Assembly (NCBI GenBank): GCA_964007475.1
Contig: OZ023273.1
Span: forward strand, 52,501,257-52,565,256
DNA length: 64,000 bases
Origin: Hybos culiciformis
Taxonomy: Eukaryota > Arthropoda > Insecta > Diptera > Hybotidae
Direction of reading: 5' to 3'
Below are positions 13,831-26,723 of the stretch, piece by piece. The notes beneath the pieces were generated by a model. It was not told the origin of the DNA. It did not search any database and saw only the letters and a list, made by a program, of their open reading frames with translations. Made by a program: the position numbers and the translations under genes. The number at the start of each line of letters is the position of its first letter. Position 1 is the first letter of the stretch.

Positions 13831-14219
13831 ATATAATAATATGTGTTGTAGAATGTAGAAGTACTAAAGTTGGGGGCGAACGAAATATTTTCGCCCGTTT
13901 ATTTTGTTGTATACATTTTTTTGGGCGAAATTAATTCTGGGTCAGCAAATTATTTCTCAGCAATAATTTCACGAAAATGTCTTAGGTGACGTAACCATAA
14001 GTTAATTTGCAAAAAAAGGAAATTTTAAGTCCTGAACCAGTAGTACACTAAGAGGCTTTTGTAGCTATAGGTACAGTTGCGAAAAAGATGTTTTAATCCT
14101 TGAAGTACCACAGAGACACGGAGACGAAAAAGTTCGCGAAACCCTAGGTTAAATTGTGAAAAATAAATTTTAATCCGTTGCGTTGCGAATAAGGTAATTG
14201 TTGTCTCTTTCTCTTTGTT

Positions 14220-15138
14220 TTTGAGGCCACAATTATTATTAACTCGTAAACGAATTTTTCTGTTTATATATTTCTTTACTATTTTCGACACTCTCGTAGA
14301 CCCAGTTTTCGTCATCACAGCGAGCTGAAATTTGGCACACAGGTACATGTCGCGTGACAATTGAATCTATCAAAATTTGAACCGGAAATTTCCATAGAAA
14401 ACCCGGAAAATCGGGAAAAATCATTTGAAAATTTGGTACAAATTTGATTAGTGATAAATCCGTTTCAGGAAAAATGCAAAGTTTTCTGGTTTTTCCGAAA
14501 AAATTTTCCGGAATTTTCCGACTTTTCCGGAAAATTTTCCGGTAAAAAAGTTTTCTAAATTATGCAGGATCAAGTCCCTATCAACTGGCATCATTACTTT
14601 CTCTCCAACAGAAACTTGCAGAAAAAATCGATGAAAATTCATGTAAAACGCTTTTCCTGAGTTTTTCCGACCAAGGAAGCGTTTGAGCGTTTTGCAACCT
14701 GAGACAAAGTTGTAGAGCGAAATGAGTTGCATAAAATTGCTTTTATGGAAAACTCCATGGAAAACCCGAAAAAGCGGGAAAATAATCTTGAAAATTTTCA
14801 TCGATATGATTAGTCATAAAATTGTTTTAAAACATCTCCATGCAGCACATAATAACAATTTAGTTAACGTGAAAAAGGCAGAAAATAAAAGTAAGTAAAA
14901 AACGAGTTTTCAAAAAAACTGAGGCCAGGCCGCATGAAAAAGTACAAAATAACTTTTTCTTCTCACACACAGGTGGACTCAGATTTTTTGATTGGGATAT
15001 TTCACTTGAATATTCTTCCTCTTCATGAATCAAATCACTTACGTCCCAATCAAAAAAATCTGAGACCACCTCTGTGTGTGAAAAAAAAGTTTTCATACGG
15101 CCTGGCCTCAGTTTTTATGAAAACTCGTTTTATACTTA
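14220..15138. repeat. 0.9-kb dispersed repeat, copy A, ending in a long palindrome
   Basis: The segment matches 55653-56606 in inverted orientation. Shared landmarks, in order, are a GTGCCAAATTTCAGC-like block, a TTTTCCGG-rich block, a segment reading NFVSGCKTLKR in one frame, a TTTTTCACGTTAACT-type junction, and a palindromic end. The body is open for over 100 codons on the - strand here, but the other copy carries a stop in the same stretch. The TTTTCCGG-rich part also reads as low complexity. I take it as a non-coding or dead mobile element. There is no clear target duplication. Confidence 0.75.
14893..15138. repeat. Foldback palindrome of copy A (about 246 bp)
   Basis: Two arms of about 100 bp (AACGAGTTTTC, then GAGGCCAGGCCGCATG, then CACACACAGGTGG) are inverted around a loop of about 45 bp. 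The loop reads CTTCCTCTTCATGAATC. The same palindrome, with its loop in the opposite orientation, ends copy B at 55653-55904. The palindrome is therefore part of the dispersed repeat rather than an independent insertion. Confidence 0.75.
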
Positions 15139-17663
15139 ATTTTTTACTATTTCATTAAAAAAAAATGTTTGGTGAAATTAATTTATTCGAAAAACATTTA
15201 TTTCTACAATTTGTGTCAAAATATTTAGTTCGCCAAGCACGACGAAATTAAATGCGCTCCCACAAAATTATAAGAGTACTAAATTCACGAAAATTTCATC
15301 GGTAAAATCAATTGACGCGGACTAAATTCATAGCGCCACTAAAGTTACATTTATATTTATAGATATTGTTATAAAATTTTTTGTGGTATTAAAGTTACTT
15401 ATACTTTAGCTAAAAATTTACCGAAGACATTATTATTCAGTTAAGTAGGTAAGCAAAATTTTTATTTGTCAAAAAGAAAAATAATTTTTTGAGTCAAGTT
15501 TACTTAATTCTTAAATAAGTATGTATGTACGTACTTCAATATTATTTCAAACGATTATATTATGAATAAAATTGAAAAATATTATCGTCGTCGTCATAAA
15601 AGGTTCTAATTTGGCCATGATAATCAAGTATTTAATGTACTTTGAATCTTATAATTATAAACTTTTCAATTAATTCGAAGAACTGATGCTACGTATAATA
15701 GTTTCTGATTAGTTTTTTATTTCGCACATTTTTGTGATGTTAATAAAATACAGTAAAGAGATTGTAAATACTAATACCTACATTTGATTTTTTTTTTTTT
15801 AATACTTTATTTTATTTTTCGAACACCTTCAAATAGAAATATAATTTTTCAAAGTAAAATGTTTAAAAAAAATATAATAAAAGTAATCTTTAAGTTAGTA
15901 TCATATTAATCAATGCTGTAACGTACCTAACTAGAATTTTGAAACAAATAATATATTGGATTTTATTATACATTTATGTATGTATATGTAAATTGGAAAA
16001 ACAAATATTAAAATTCTTGATACGTTTATGACTATACGTATCTCATATTTTTTGAACAATCTTTTTGAGTACACTTAAAACGAATGAATGAAGAATAATT
16101 CTTGTTCTCAATTTGATGAAAAGAAATGCATTCTATTTGTTTAATTCATTGTAATAATAAAAATTATATTCCAAAGATGCATATTTAATATAAACCTTAT
16201 GCTTTCTTAATACCTTTGCACATATAAAGAAAGATATTCAAATTTATTCATAACATAAAAAATAAAATAATAAAATAAAAAATTTTTTTTTTTTTTTTGT
16301 TTTATTTATAAATTTTTACTTCTCCTCAGTAAGTTAACATTAAATTTTCATAATGCTATGCTAGTCTTAAATTACTTTTAGAAAGAAATTTGTACACATT
16401 TTACACAAAATAACAAAATAATAAAATAATAAAAGAACTAACTAGTAAGCGAAGACCTTAAATAGATTTACATAAATAATATACATACTTGTAAATTTGT
16501 TTTTATATTGTTTTTTTTTATTTTTTAAGATACTAGAAAAGTTTTTATACATTTTTTTTTAATACTTTTTAAAAGGCAATTCTTAAAGAAATTATTTTTG
16601 AAGTTGAATTCATTTTCATGCAAAATTGATTTTGACATATTAGAATAAAAAATTTAGGTATATGCATTAAATTTAATTAAATAAAACCACAATAAAATCT
16701 CAAAAACGTTCTCTAGAAGATAATAAACTGGGTTAAAAAATTTATTGTCGAACTTAAAGAGATCGTCGGTCATAGAAAAACTAAAAAACGGAAGATTTTG
16801 ATGCATCCAATCAAGCTCATGCTTTCTACAGCATACAAAACACAACCGCATTTTGTTATATTTGTATTTCTTTTACGTAACATAATTTAGGCGTTAGCTA
16901 TGTAACTGTAAATAGCTATCTTTACAATAATAACTTTAAGTTATTAGAACATATTTTTTAAAGCAATACATTATATATTTAAGAGCACAGAGATTTTGCA
17001 TAGAATCGATTCCACTTTATTGGTTATTATTATTTCATTAAACTTATTGATAGAATAATCTCTTAACTAATAAGTATAGTTTGGTAAGCACATTGGAAAA
17101 TATGAGTATATCGTTACCGAATGTGTTAATCGGAATTTACAACACTTATTTAATTATAATGTTACTCTTGAGAATCATTCTTGTCTTCTTTTTTTTTCAA
17201 AACCAACCATGTAAGTACGTATCTTTAAATTAGAAAAATAATGAGGCATCTAAATGTAAAAAAAATAAAATAAGCTGAATTGAATTAAAATTTTAAAAGA
17301 AAAAGAAATTATTTTCATTCGTCCTTTTACAATTTTTTTTCACTCCCATTTGAGAATATAAAACCCAATAATACGAAGAAAATCCAAGAAAATGAATTAA
17401 TGTTTTAAAAATGAATAAATTGAAGAAAAAGAAAAAAATGTTCAGCAATATCTTTTATAGGGAAAAGGTGGACTTTTTAATTTGGAATAAATAAAAGAAA
17501 TAATTATATATATATATATATATTTTTTAATTTGACATCCCATTTAGTGTAGATTTAATTAAATCATTGGAGTATTTAGATTGCTATGCTATTTGAACGT
17601 TATAATAGAGAAATTTAATGCAGTTTAATGTCATTTTTAGAATTCAACTAACTATCTACTTAA
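15139..17663. other. Intergenic AT-rich DNA beyond the Oamb 3' end
   Basis: No gene was recognised. A (TA)n run lies at about 17507-17525. The DNA separates the repeat above from the 3' end of Oamb and may contain part of a long Oamb 3' UTR if the proximal poly(A) signal at 17664 is not used. Confidence 0.45.
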
Positions 17664-17669
17664 TTTATT
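17664..17669 (-). terminator. Oamb: Candidate poly(A) signal for the distal Oamb cassette
   Basis: On the - strand AATAAA lies 22 nt after the second (extension) stop codon at 17691-17693 and about 290 nt after the first stop. If used, the mRNA would end just after the 89-codon extension. Other hexamers further on are equally possible. Confidence 0.35.
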
Positions 17670-17690
17670 ATGATTCTTATTTTAATTATT

Positions 17691-17960
17691 TTAACTCAAA
17701 TTCTTTGAAGTAATTCCACAATCAGAATAAGAATAAGAAGGAGATTCCATAACCAATGGATGACATATATCATATACTGGCACTTTTAAACTTGATTTGC
17801 GGATCCCATCCATACTGGTTGTTGACAATGTATTGTTTCTGCCTAAACTGCTTCCACAACTAGTTTTCATTTCATATGCTGCATTTAATGTCATTTGCGA
17901 ACTAGTATTTAAGCTGCTCTGAGAGCTGCAAAAGCTACTATGGGCTCCGCCAAATGAACG
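17691..17960 (-). other. Oamb: In-frame 89-codon extension after the UGA of Oamb cassette 2 (readthrough candidate)
   Basis: Directly after the TGA at 17961-17963 the same frame stays open for 89 codons to a TAA at 17691-17693. The sequence is Ser/Thr-rich and coding-like, not Lys/Asn/Phe junk. It starts RSFGGAHSSFCSSQSS, contains VPVYDICHPLVMES and ends CGITSKNLS. Such a run without a stop is unlikely by chance at this AT content. The stop context is TGA C, the leaky UGA-C context enriched among insect readthrough genes. The alternatives are a CGA-to-TGA nonsense change or a base-call error, which would make NR-R-RSFGG continuous. I cannot separate these from one sequence. Confidence 0.6.
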
Positions 17961-18907
17961 TCATCTGTTTTCCGAATACGTATTAGTAATTCCAAAACTA
18001 ACACTTCCATGCCGTTCACGAGACACAGGCTCATCATCCCCTAATGAATTATTATGTGCACTTGGTGATATACTTGGTGTACGGCATCCACCAATACGAA
18101 TTTGTGACATATCTGAACCACGACGACTGTTACGTGCCGATATTAAATGTGAAGAACAGAAGCATTTGCAAATTATTTGTTTAAATGCAAATCGAAAATC
18201 TTTTGAAAATAATGCGTATATCATTGGATTGACAGCGGAATTGCAATAACCTAGCCAAAACATAATTGAAAAAAGTAAATCATTTATACAATTTTCGCAG
18301 AAAGCCCTTATAACATATGTGGTGAAAAATGGTAGCCAGCATATTATAAATAAACCTACAATTATTGCTAAAGTTTTTGCAGCTTTTGTTTCCATACGAA
18401 ATCTTTTCACTTGGGCTTTAATATTACGTTTACCCATTTTTTTACTAGTTCTAGGTGAATTACCAGGACTTTTATTTGTGTCCTGATGTTCAATACTATC
18501 TAAATTATAATTTACATTTTTATTCCCTGCTACTTGTAAATAAACATTTGAATCCTTAGAATGACGAAATATTTGAGATGTTGTTGTTTCTTTCCCATTG
18601 ACAGTTGTATAACGAACTGAATATAATAAATGTTGTGGTGTTTGTTGTTCTTGTGTGTTTACGTTATCTATAGTTGAACTTTCATGAATATTTTCATTTG
18701 AAGGATATGAAACAGAAATTTTAATTTTTTCATGTTTTCTTGTTGCAAATCTAGAGAGCCGTTCTGGTGATGGTGTTCCTAGGGTTGTTGTTGTACTTTG
18801 TGTACTTCCATTACTATTATGTGATGTATCAATGGGTTGTGTTGTCGACCCCCGACCACGATGTATTCTTAATGTTAAACGTTGTTCTTCAAAACGATTC
18901 CCAATTC
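17961..18907 (-). CDS. Oamb: Octopamine receptor Oamb, distal alternative 3' exon (ICL3-TM6-TM7-C-tail)
   Basis: The acceptor TTTTCACTAG precedes GAATTGGG. GA completes the split Gly codon left by the TM5 exon, giving TTK-GIGNRFEEQRLTLRIHRG. The exon adds 314 residues. In order these are a long Ser/Thr-rich third intracellular loop (TLGTPSPERLSRFATR, ISVSYPSNENI), a basic pre-TM6 segment (KAQVKRFRMETKAAKT), TM6 with FIICWLPFF (the CWxP toggle motif), TM7 with NPMIY, a palmitoylation-type KCFCSS, and a tail with SRRGSDMSQIRI. This form closely resembles the Drosophila OAMB variant with RFEEQRLTLRIHRGRG and RRGSDMS. It is used as an alternative to the cassette at 29701-31900. The shared donor is 25 kb upstream. 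The exon ends in TGA followed by an open extension. Confidence 0.92.
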
Positions 18908-19562
18908 CTAGTGAAAATGAAAATACAATTAAAAATTTTAAAAGTATTCAAAATAGTAATGAAAAATCATAAAAACTTATTGCAATTTAGGTGTCAATTC
19001 TCAATTTTTAAGTTATCTCGCCTCTTATCAGTTTTGCGATTGAATTAATCAGACAGGTGAGATAAAATTATATAACAACAATTTTTAACATGATAGGCGA
19101 TATCGACTTTAACATTTTTTTACCACTTCTATTTACTCTATTTTTTTTTTAAATACAATATTTTGGGAATTTTTAGGACTATATTGTATATAAAATATTT
19201 TCCATAATTTGATTGGTGACAGAAAATAAGAAGATTCATTTCAATAATTACATAAAACTAAAAAAAATCATAATATTCTGCTATTCTTCCACCTAAATAT
19301 GTTATTCTTTTTTTAGTTTCAATCTTATTTCAAATAAGTTTATTCTTTTTCAACTTAATTATTTACAATATACAATTTTAAGATTGTATGAAACTTAGCA
19401 ATAGCTTCTCTTTATTATTTCTAGGCCTGCAAAGTATGATATATGTAAAATTTACATAGATGTGAACTTTACTAATAAAATAACAAAAAAAAAAAATCTT
19501 AATAATTATTGTATTCTTTTAATAATTTTGTTCAATTTTTTAAAAATAATGTGTACCTATAT

Positions 19563-19728
19563 GAATTGCAATAATCTAGCCAAAACATATAATTGAAAAA
19601 AGTAAATCATTTATATAATTTTCGCAGAAGGCTTTCATTACATATGGATAAAATAAATAAACCCACAATTAGAGCTAAAGTTTAATTTTGCAGCTTTTGT
19701 TTTCATACGAAATCTTTTCACTTGGGCT
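19563..19728 (-). pseudogene. Decayed copy of the Oamb TM6-TM7 coding segment
   Basis: These 166 bp align with 18238-18417 of the distal cassette in the same orientation. Long shared runs include CTAGCCAAAACATA, AAGTAAATCATTTATA and CATACGAAATCTTTTCACTT. The copy has lost about 22 bp in the segment after TM6, gained small insertions and carries frame breaks, so it cannot encode TM6-TM7. It lies in the intron 655 bp upstream of the cassette's acceptor. It appears to be a partial tandem exon duplication that died. Confidence 0.88.
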
Positions 19729-22560
19729 ATCCAATAAACAAAAACTATATTGTCAATAGTCATGCAGCATGATTACGTGACAAAATTATTCTGGATTCAT
19801 TTTTTTGCTATTATAAACTTTATAAAATAAAAAGAATTAAATTGAATATTAGCATTATAACTACATTTCTCGGAAATTTCACCTCTTACAATCTTACATA
19901 ATTAGAAATGGTTTTTTTTTTTTATGTAGAAATTCATTTAATAATTATAAAAAAAAGTCATAGTAAAATATTTAGAATTAAAAAAGGCTTTTGCTTATCG
20001 TATTCACAGTAATAATTTTCATTATACTTTGTTAACTTAGTAATATTAAAAGTGTGAAATTTTATATATAAAATACAGTAGGTAGAAGAACTTTACAAAA
20101 AAGATATAATGTAATAGTGAAAGGACTTACAAATTGATATATATTATATATACACATCATTAAATTATTATACTGTTCTGAATTTAGGGTACAAGCCTCA
20201 GAATTTTTTTTACTTTTATCTTGAGTCTTTTATAACAAATCTTTGCATATTGAGTTGTTGAATTTTGTTTTTGACATATAACAATGCTTATCCTATTTAT
20301 TACAACACGCCGTTTATTTATTTATTAAAATTTGACCCCGTTTAATTTGTTCAGCGACCCCGAAAATTTTATACCTATAATTGACATAAATTTTCATTTT
20401 TATTTTAAAGAGAATGATATTTCCTTTCGTTTACATTTAAAGGGTTACATTTAAAGTGACTATCTGAAAGTTCGCAAAAAAAAATTTTTACATAATCTTC
20501 TGTGTATGAAAAGCTATCAAAGAAATTTATTTTATGTCGTGAAGATATTACATTTATAGTTATAAGAAATTTTTTATTGTCTGAATAAAAAAGGGTCAAA
20601 AATGTCCTTTTATTCTTTTTTAAATTTGGCCATCACAAGAATAATTTTAATTTTTTTATTATTTTGGAACTTATTATCGACTTAAATAAATAACTAAATT
20701 CTAATTGATGTCATTTTTATTCGGCCGCGTGTTCTAATTTTTAGAAGTAAAGCAGTTACCACAGAAATTTGTGCGAACAGAAATAAATACCTTGCCGGTG
20801 TTATAAGGGCAAAAATTTATTTGTTTTTTTTTTTATATTATAATGAATACATAAATTAATACATATATTAAATATTATTAAATTATATATAAATAAAAAA
20901 AATAACAACGTTTCCTAAAAAATTAACATTTTTTATACTTTATGTTTCTCAAATTTCATTTTTGTTTCAAGTGAATGAATAGAAAAAAAAAACACAAAAA
21001 AAAATAAGAGATCTCTACAAACAATTTATTCTTTACAGCTGAAGACATTTACGTTCATAACGTATTTTGTTAATTACCGCCAAAAGATTAATAGAACTTT
21101 TTAATCATTAAAACAACGAAGAACATGCTTTTTAACGTTTTGCACCCTCATTTTTCTGCTTAAAAAGTTGTTCTTAAGAAAAACTTTTTCATTGTTAAAG
21201 AATTTATTTCCTTTTTCTTTTTTTTTTTTTTTTGAACAATTTTATTAAAAATGTATTTCGGAAAAATGTGAAAATAAATTTTTTTTTTTTTCTTATTCAT
21301 TTTCCCTAGGATAACGGAACAAACACATTAGGTAGGTACAATAAAATTATGAGAGTTTCAAAATTTAATTCGTTTTTGTTTTTTTTTTTCTTTTTATTTT
21401 TTGTTTTGTTTTCACAAAAATTATTGCCGCTGAGTTTTTCATTAAAAAAGATAATTTTATGCAAAGAAAAATATTAAAAACTTTTTTCCTGTGGTAATAG
21501 ATGTCAGCTTCATATGACAACAATGTCAACTGAAAGTAATTCGATTTTCAAAATAATTCTTCAAAAAAAAAATTTAGTCATTTATTTTATATCATATATA
21601 AACATTATTTATGCATGTTTTTTTTTTCCTGTATTTTTGAAACTTATTAAGTCAGCGTTATTTTAATTTTTGATCAAAGATTCCGGCTTATTTTTTAGAA
21701 AGTGTGACTCATCGAAGAAAACCCAAAGAAACTCATATAAACATTCAATTTAATGTAGGTAATAAAAATTTCCAAATTTTATTAAGAGTGTTTTTTAAAC
21801 TGCAAGTCAGTCAAACTCCAGAATGGAAGTTATTTAATGATCGCAATATCAGTTCAACCGGGAACATTATAGTTATATGAGATTTAGTTACGTCTTTCGT
21901 AGCTCCAGTCATATTAGTGTTGTTTTCGCAGCCTTGAATTTAATCTAATTTGAATATATAAATCACAACTGAAACTAAAAAAAAAATTTAACGACAATTA
22001 TTAGCTTTATATTTTTCTTGGCTTATTCAGTTCAAATTATATGAAATTGTTTAATACCAATATTATTTTCCATTTGTAATTATTGGTTGAAATATTGTTT
22101 ATTCAAAATAATTGATTCGAGAATAAACAATTTCAAGAAATCCTATAAATCTAATTTAATTAAAAATAAAATTTTCCAAAACGACTGCCTTAAGTTAAGA
22201 CTTTGAAAAGTTTTAAAATATCTTGAACTAAAAACTGTTTAATTGCTTAACCTTAAATATACAAAATGAAATGAAGTTTTTCAAATTTGTTTATTTTATG
22301 ATATTAAAAAAGATAGAACACTTATATACGTGGTTTAATCTTATTCTTGTTTGATGATATTTAACTTATTCTTTTTATCCACAAAGAGTAGGTATTATTG
22401 TTGCAAGAAATTAATGCAAATTAAAAAACTTACAGGAATTTAAATTCAGTATTTTATGATGAGAATTGCCACACGTGTACCTACATCATCAGTGCTTTCA
22501 TTTTATGCTATAATTTATTAAAATAATATTTTATTAATTAAGATTGCCGCAATTTTGAAG

Positions 22561-22598
22561 AATGTCTTAAATAACTATGCATAGTTATTTAAGACATT
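22561..22598. repeat. Perfect 38-bp palindrome
   Basis: AATGTCTTAAATAACTATG is followed immediately by its exact reverse complement with no spacer. The axis is within ATGCAT. Flanks show no further symmetry. No protein or RNA gene is attached to it. Confidence 0.85.
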
Positions 22599-24360
22599 TT
22601 TATTTTGTATAAATTAGAAATAATAATAAACATACATCGAGTTATGTTCCTCTACTGTAAACATAATACCGTTTAAAATTTTGTGATGTAATTAATTTTT
22701 GTTTAAAGATTATCTATCAACTATTTAAAACTTTTTTTTGGTTGCATTGTAATTTTATCATACAAAGTAGTTAATTTAGCCTATACTTATTTATGGTAAG
22801 TAAATAGCATATTTAAAAATTAAATACAATAAACTTAAGCTTTCTGAGTAAAATTAATCCTTAAAATTAATCCTTAAATCCTTCGAAAAATTAAAACTAT
22901 CGTTCCTCTAAAAAGAAATAAAGGTCAAACTTATACAAAAATCGTTAAGCTGAATTTTTTAAATGAATAATTTCTCAAAAATAAAACTATTTTTGTCGAT
23001 TTCAATTAATTGAGTTTCTTAAAAATACATTTACCTTACCTACACCTACCTATTCTGTTTATATTCTGTTACTGTATGTTTAAAAAACGTATTAGCAATG
23101 CTTGAGGCAAATTTTCCATCAACCCAAATTTTTTTTTCTTTTATATATGTATAGGCAATTTTTTTATTTTATTAAAATAAATCCATATAAATAAAATTTA
23201 TGTATTTATGCTAAAGCTTCTTGAGTAATTCCCAAACCGCATATTTAATGGTTAAGCCACACTAACAAAACCCCTTTATCAGGGAAGAAATAATTTACTT
23301 GTGAAGAATATTTTATATGTTTTTCATTGATGAACCCTTTTGAAAAAAAAAAAATGTTTTTATACCTTAGAATTTACACATATATTTTTTTTTTTCTTTG
23401 ACAGTTTATTGCAAAATTTAATGAATATTATGTTTATTCGGTGTAGAATAAGTTTATATAAAATTCAAGTAGAATTGAATGTTTTTAGAATTTTAATTTT
23501 TTGTTATGTTTTGGTTTTTTTTTTTTTAATGCAAAGCAGGAACAAATTTCCATAACCTTAAGGATTTTCTTTTTATATTTATAACTTTTTTATTGTTATC
23601 TCAGAAAAAATGGGCTTAAAAATGTTTAAATAGGCAAAACATTTGGTTGTTGAACATTCGATGTTATAAACTGTATAAAAATTTGATACTTAAAATAAAT
23701 TGATATACTTCTTTCTTACAAATGTATTTGAAAGAAAATTAGAACATTAATATTTTTTGAGTTAAAGTAATCTGGTTTTAAATATATAAATTTTTTTTTG
23801 TTTAAATGTAACCCTAAATACAAATACAACTTACTTAAAGCTGTTGTGAAAATAACTTCAAAATTTCCTTCTATTTATTTACATATTATTCAAAATTTAT
23901 TGAAACTCAAATTCATTACACACCTTTATATTTATCAGTTAACACATTTGTTTACTTACAATTTCCCATTATATAGTATAGTTATCAAAAATCTTAAAAG
24001 TATTGGTATAGGTAGATGTTTTTGTTTTTGAAACTAATCAAAAAATACACCATATTCATTATTTTTACCACATATTAAAACTTTAAGAAATTTAAGAAAA
24101 TGCTTTGGGCTTTGCTAACAAAGAAACATTTCTGGAACTGAATACAGAATTTTTTTTATCTTGCTTCGTAAATGTTATTCAAATCTTCATTCATCAGCAG
24201 AATGAAAAATTTAAATAAATTAAAAAAAAAAAATATTGTATGGCTTAAATTCCATCCCATAAAGCACAATAATCTAGAAAAAAAATTTAAAACGTCGTCT
24301 TCAATGAAATCTATAATCAATAATTTTACTGGAACAATTTTTCTATGTATAATTTAAATT

Positions 24361-24895
24361 TTAACCCTACACTACATAGTGTATCACTGCTGATACATAA
24401 GTTTTTATTGTTATAAAACCCATGTATCTCTAGATTTCTTCAAATATTTATGTACAAACACTCTCTTGGTATTCTTTTTTTCTAAATAACCAAGTCGGTA
24501 ATGTATTTAACACTGTATTTTGAGAGAAATTGAAATACATATTGTGTAGTCACTCACGTACAGTAACAATATAGAGTCTGAAGTACGATAATGAAATTAG
24601 TTATAAAAATTTAATTTTTAACAAAAAAAAGTTAAGTTTGATTGAATTTTGATAATAACATAACATATTTGTTAATTTTTAAGCTAAATATAATAATTTT
24701 AAGCTATTATAATAATTTTTCCTTATATTGAATGCGTGGGATATCATAAATGATATTCATGAAAAACTCGATTTTCCGGAATACGGGAAGAAAATTAAAA
24801 ATTTTCCCGCGAACAAACGTTGTTTAGGAAGCAAAAATACACTCTGAAAAAAAAAAAAATATGTAAATCGGTGAAGTCATGCAGTGTAGGGTTAA
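24361..24895. mobile_element. Non-autonomous piggyBac-type element (527 bp) with TTAA target duplication
   Basis: TTAA (24361-24364) followed by CCCTACACTACATAGTG mirrors ATGCAGTGTAGGG followed by TTAA (24892-24895). The inverted termini start CCCTACACT and match over about 12-13 bp. TTAA duplication with CCC-type termini is the signature of piggyBac elements. The internal DNA is AT-rich and lacks a transposase. Confidence 0.82.
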
Positions 24896-25417
24896 TATGA
24901 CAAAATATGACAAAAAAAACTTTGTAATTTAATAATGTAAAGTATGAATGTATTCAATATTAATTTTATATAATTTAAATAATATTAAATATATTAAAAA
25001 GATTGTAATTTGACCCCAAATTGAAAAAACTAAATATATTTTAATTTTACTTAAAGATGTCATCCCAAAAAATTTTAATTATGTTTTCTTTATACATAAT
25101 TCTATTGATTTTTGTTTTATTATAAAATAACACCAGACATTATTTTATTATTTAAGATAATCATATCCATTGAAACAAATATTTAGAAGCTTTATTTCTC
25201 TAAGGAAAGTTTCAAAATATTTTCATTATATGCATTTTTGCAATACAAAAGAAAAAATATAGTATTATATTACATTATATTATTGCTATTAAAAATCAAG
25301 TTATTTAGATAACACACTATGTAGCTTTTTTAATTACTCTGACAATGTTGTACAAAACATTTTAATTCAAAATAAGTATTCATTAAAATGTTTTTTTTCA
25401 TACTCTCGTAAACATTA

Positions 25418-25906
25418 TTATATACTATAGGTGGCCATAACGTGGCTCGCGAACCGCATGCGGCTCTTGAAGTCGATTGGAATGGATCTTATGCACATTT
25501 TGTAATAATTCCTACAAGAAAACTTTCTATTCTCGTTTACATATTCTCGTTTACATATTCTCGTTTACATATTGCGTATTTTTTTAACAAATTTTAATTT
25601 TGACAAATTTAACCACAACTTATCTAAACGAAATATAAAACGCCTAATAATTTACACCAGCAAAAAGTTTAACTTTAAACTGATTCACTTTAAAGTTAGA
25701 TGAACAGTTAAATTAGAAAAAAAAATATTTAACTAATTTACGCAAAAAAAAAAAAATTAGTTTAAAATAAAAATTCCAACTGATTCACTTTAAAATTAGA
25801 TTAATCCTATATATATGTATAATACAAATTATAAATGGCTCTTTAAAATATTAATTCATAAATGTGGCTTCCAAAGTTGGTATAGCTGGCCACCGCTGTT
25901 ATATAC
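25418..25906. mobile_element. Non-autonomous hAT-type element (473 bp) with 8-bp TSD
   Basis: The element spans 25426-25898. It is flanked by a perfect 8-bp repeat TTATATAC. The right terminus reads CAGCGGTGGCCA inwards. The left terminus has decayed to TATAGGTGGCCA. The left interior has the GCGAACCGCATGCGGCTC stretch familiar from hAT ends. Internally, a 15-bp unit (ATTCTCGTTTACAT-type) is repeated three times near 25530-25572, and a CTGATTCACTTTAAA block is duplicated. Confidence 0.82.
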
Positions 25907-26723
25907 TATCATTTTCAAAAATATTATAAAACTAACTAATTTTTTTTATTATTGAAGAGAAATATAAGAAGTTCTTTGTATGAACGATTGCCATGTAATC
26001 AAAAAAATAATCAACATCATAATTTATATAAAAAGAATTGTTAAAACTTATCATCTACCCAATTTTACTTGTAAAAAAAAAGAAAATTAATAGAGAATTA
26101 GATATGATAAATCTATATATTTGCCATATAATATAAATTTTAGAATAAATATTATATTTAACACTCATTTAATTTATTAATAACTCTGTGAAGAAAAATG
26201 ATTGGTTTGATTTTTAAAAAAATTCTCCATTTTTTGATATAATTTCATTTTTCGATTTTGTTATTAAATATTCATTATATCGCTGCGAAAAATTTCCCTA
26301 AAATCAACAAAATAATGTATACATTTTATTGTAGGAAAAAAATCAATTAGTTTTTTTTTTATTTAAGGTATTAACATAATATTTTAACCTCACACAAGAA
26401 ATAAATTAATAAATTTAATATTGAACGCCATTATGGTGCCTGAAGTTCGATAATTAATCTGTATACGAAATGATTGTAAGCGAATAGGGTATTAAAAAAA
26501 ATTTGGTTATTATATTCACAACAACAAAAAAAATTATTATTAATAAGAAATATATTTTCAAGATTTATTAAGCAATTTAAAGCTTTTCAAATTTTTATGT
26601 TTAATATTTTTTGGAGTACATATTAAAAAAACAAATCTTTCCTTATCAATATTGGACCGGATGCACTCTAAATTTTTTTTAATGCTGTATTTCTGAATAT
26701 TTTCTGTTGAAATCAATATTTAT

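Noticed and set aside
14448..14801. 117-codon open frame in dispersed repeat copy A as a gene
   Set aside because: The homologous stretch in copy B contains a stop, and part of the translation is the low-complexity TTTTCCGG block.
17961..17963. UGA as a selenocysteine codon
   Set aside because: Octopamine receptors are not selenoproteins and I saw no SECIS-like structure downstream. Readthrough or a nonsense change is simpler.
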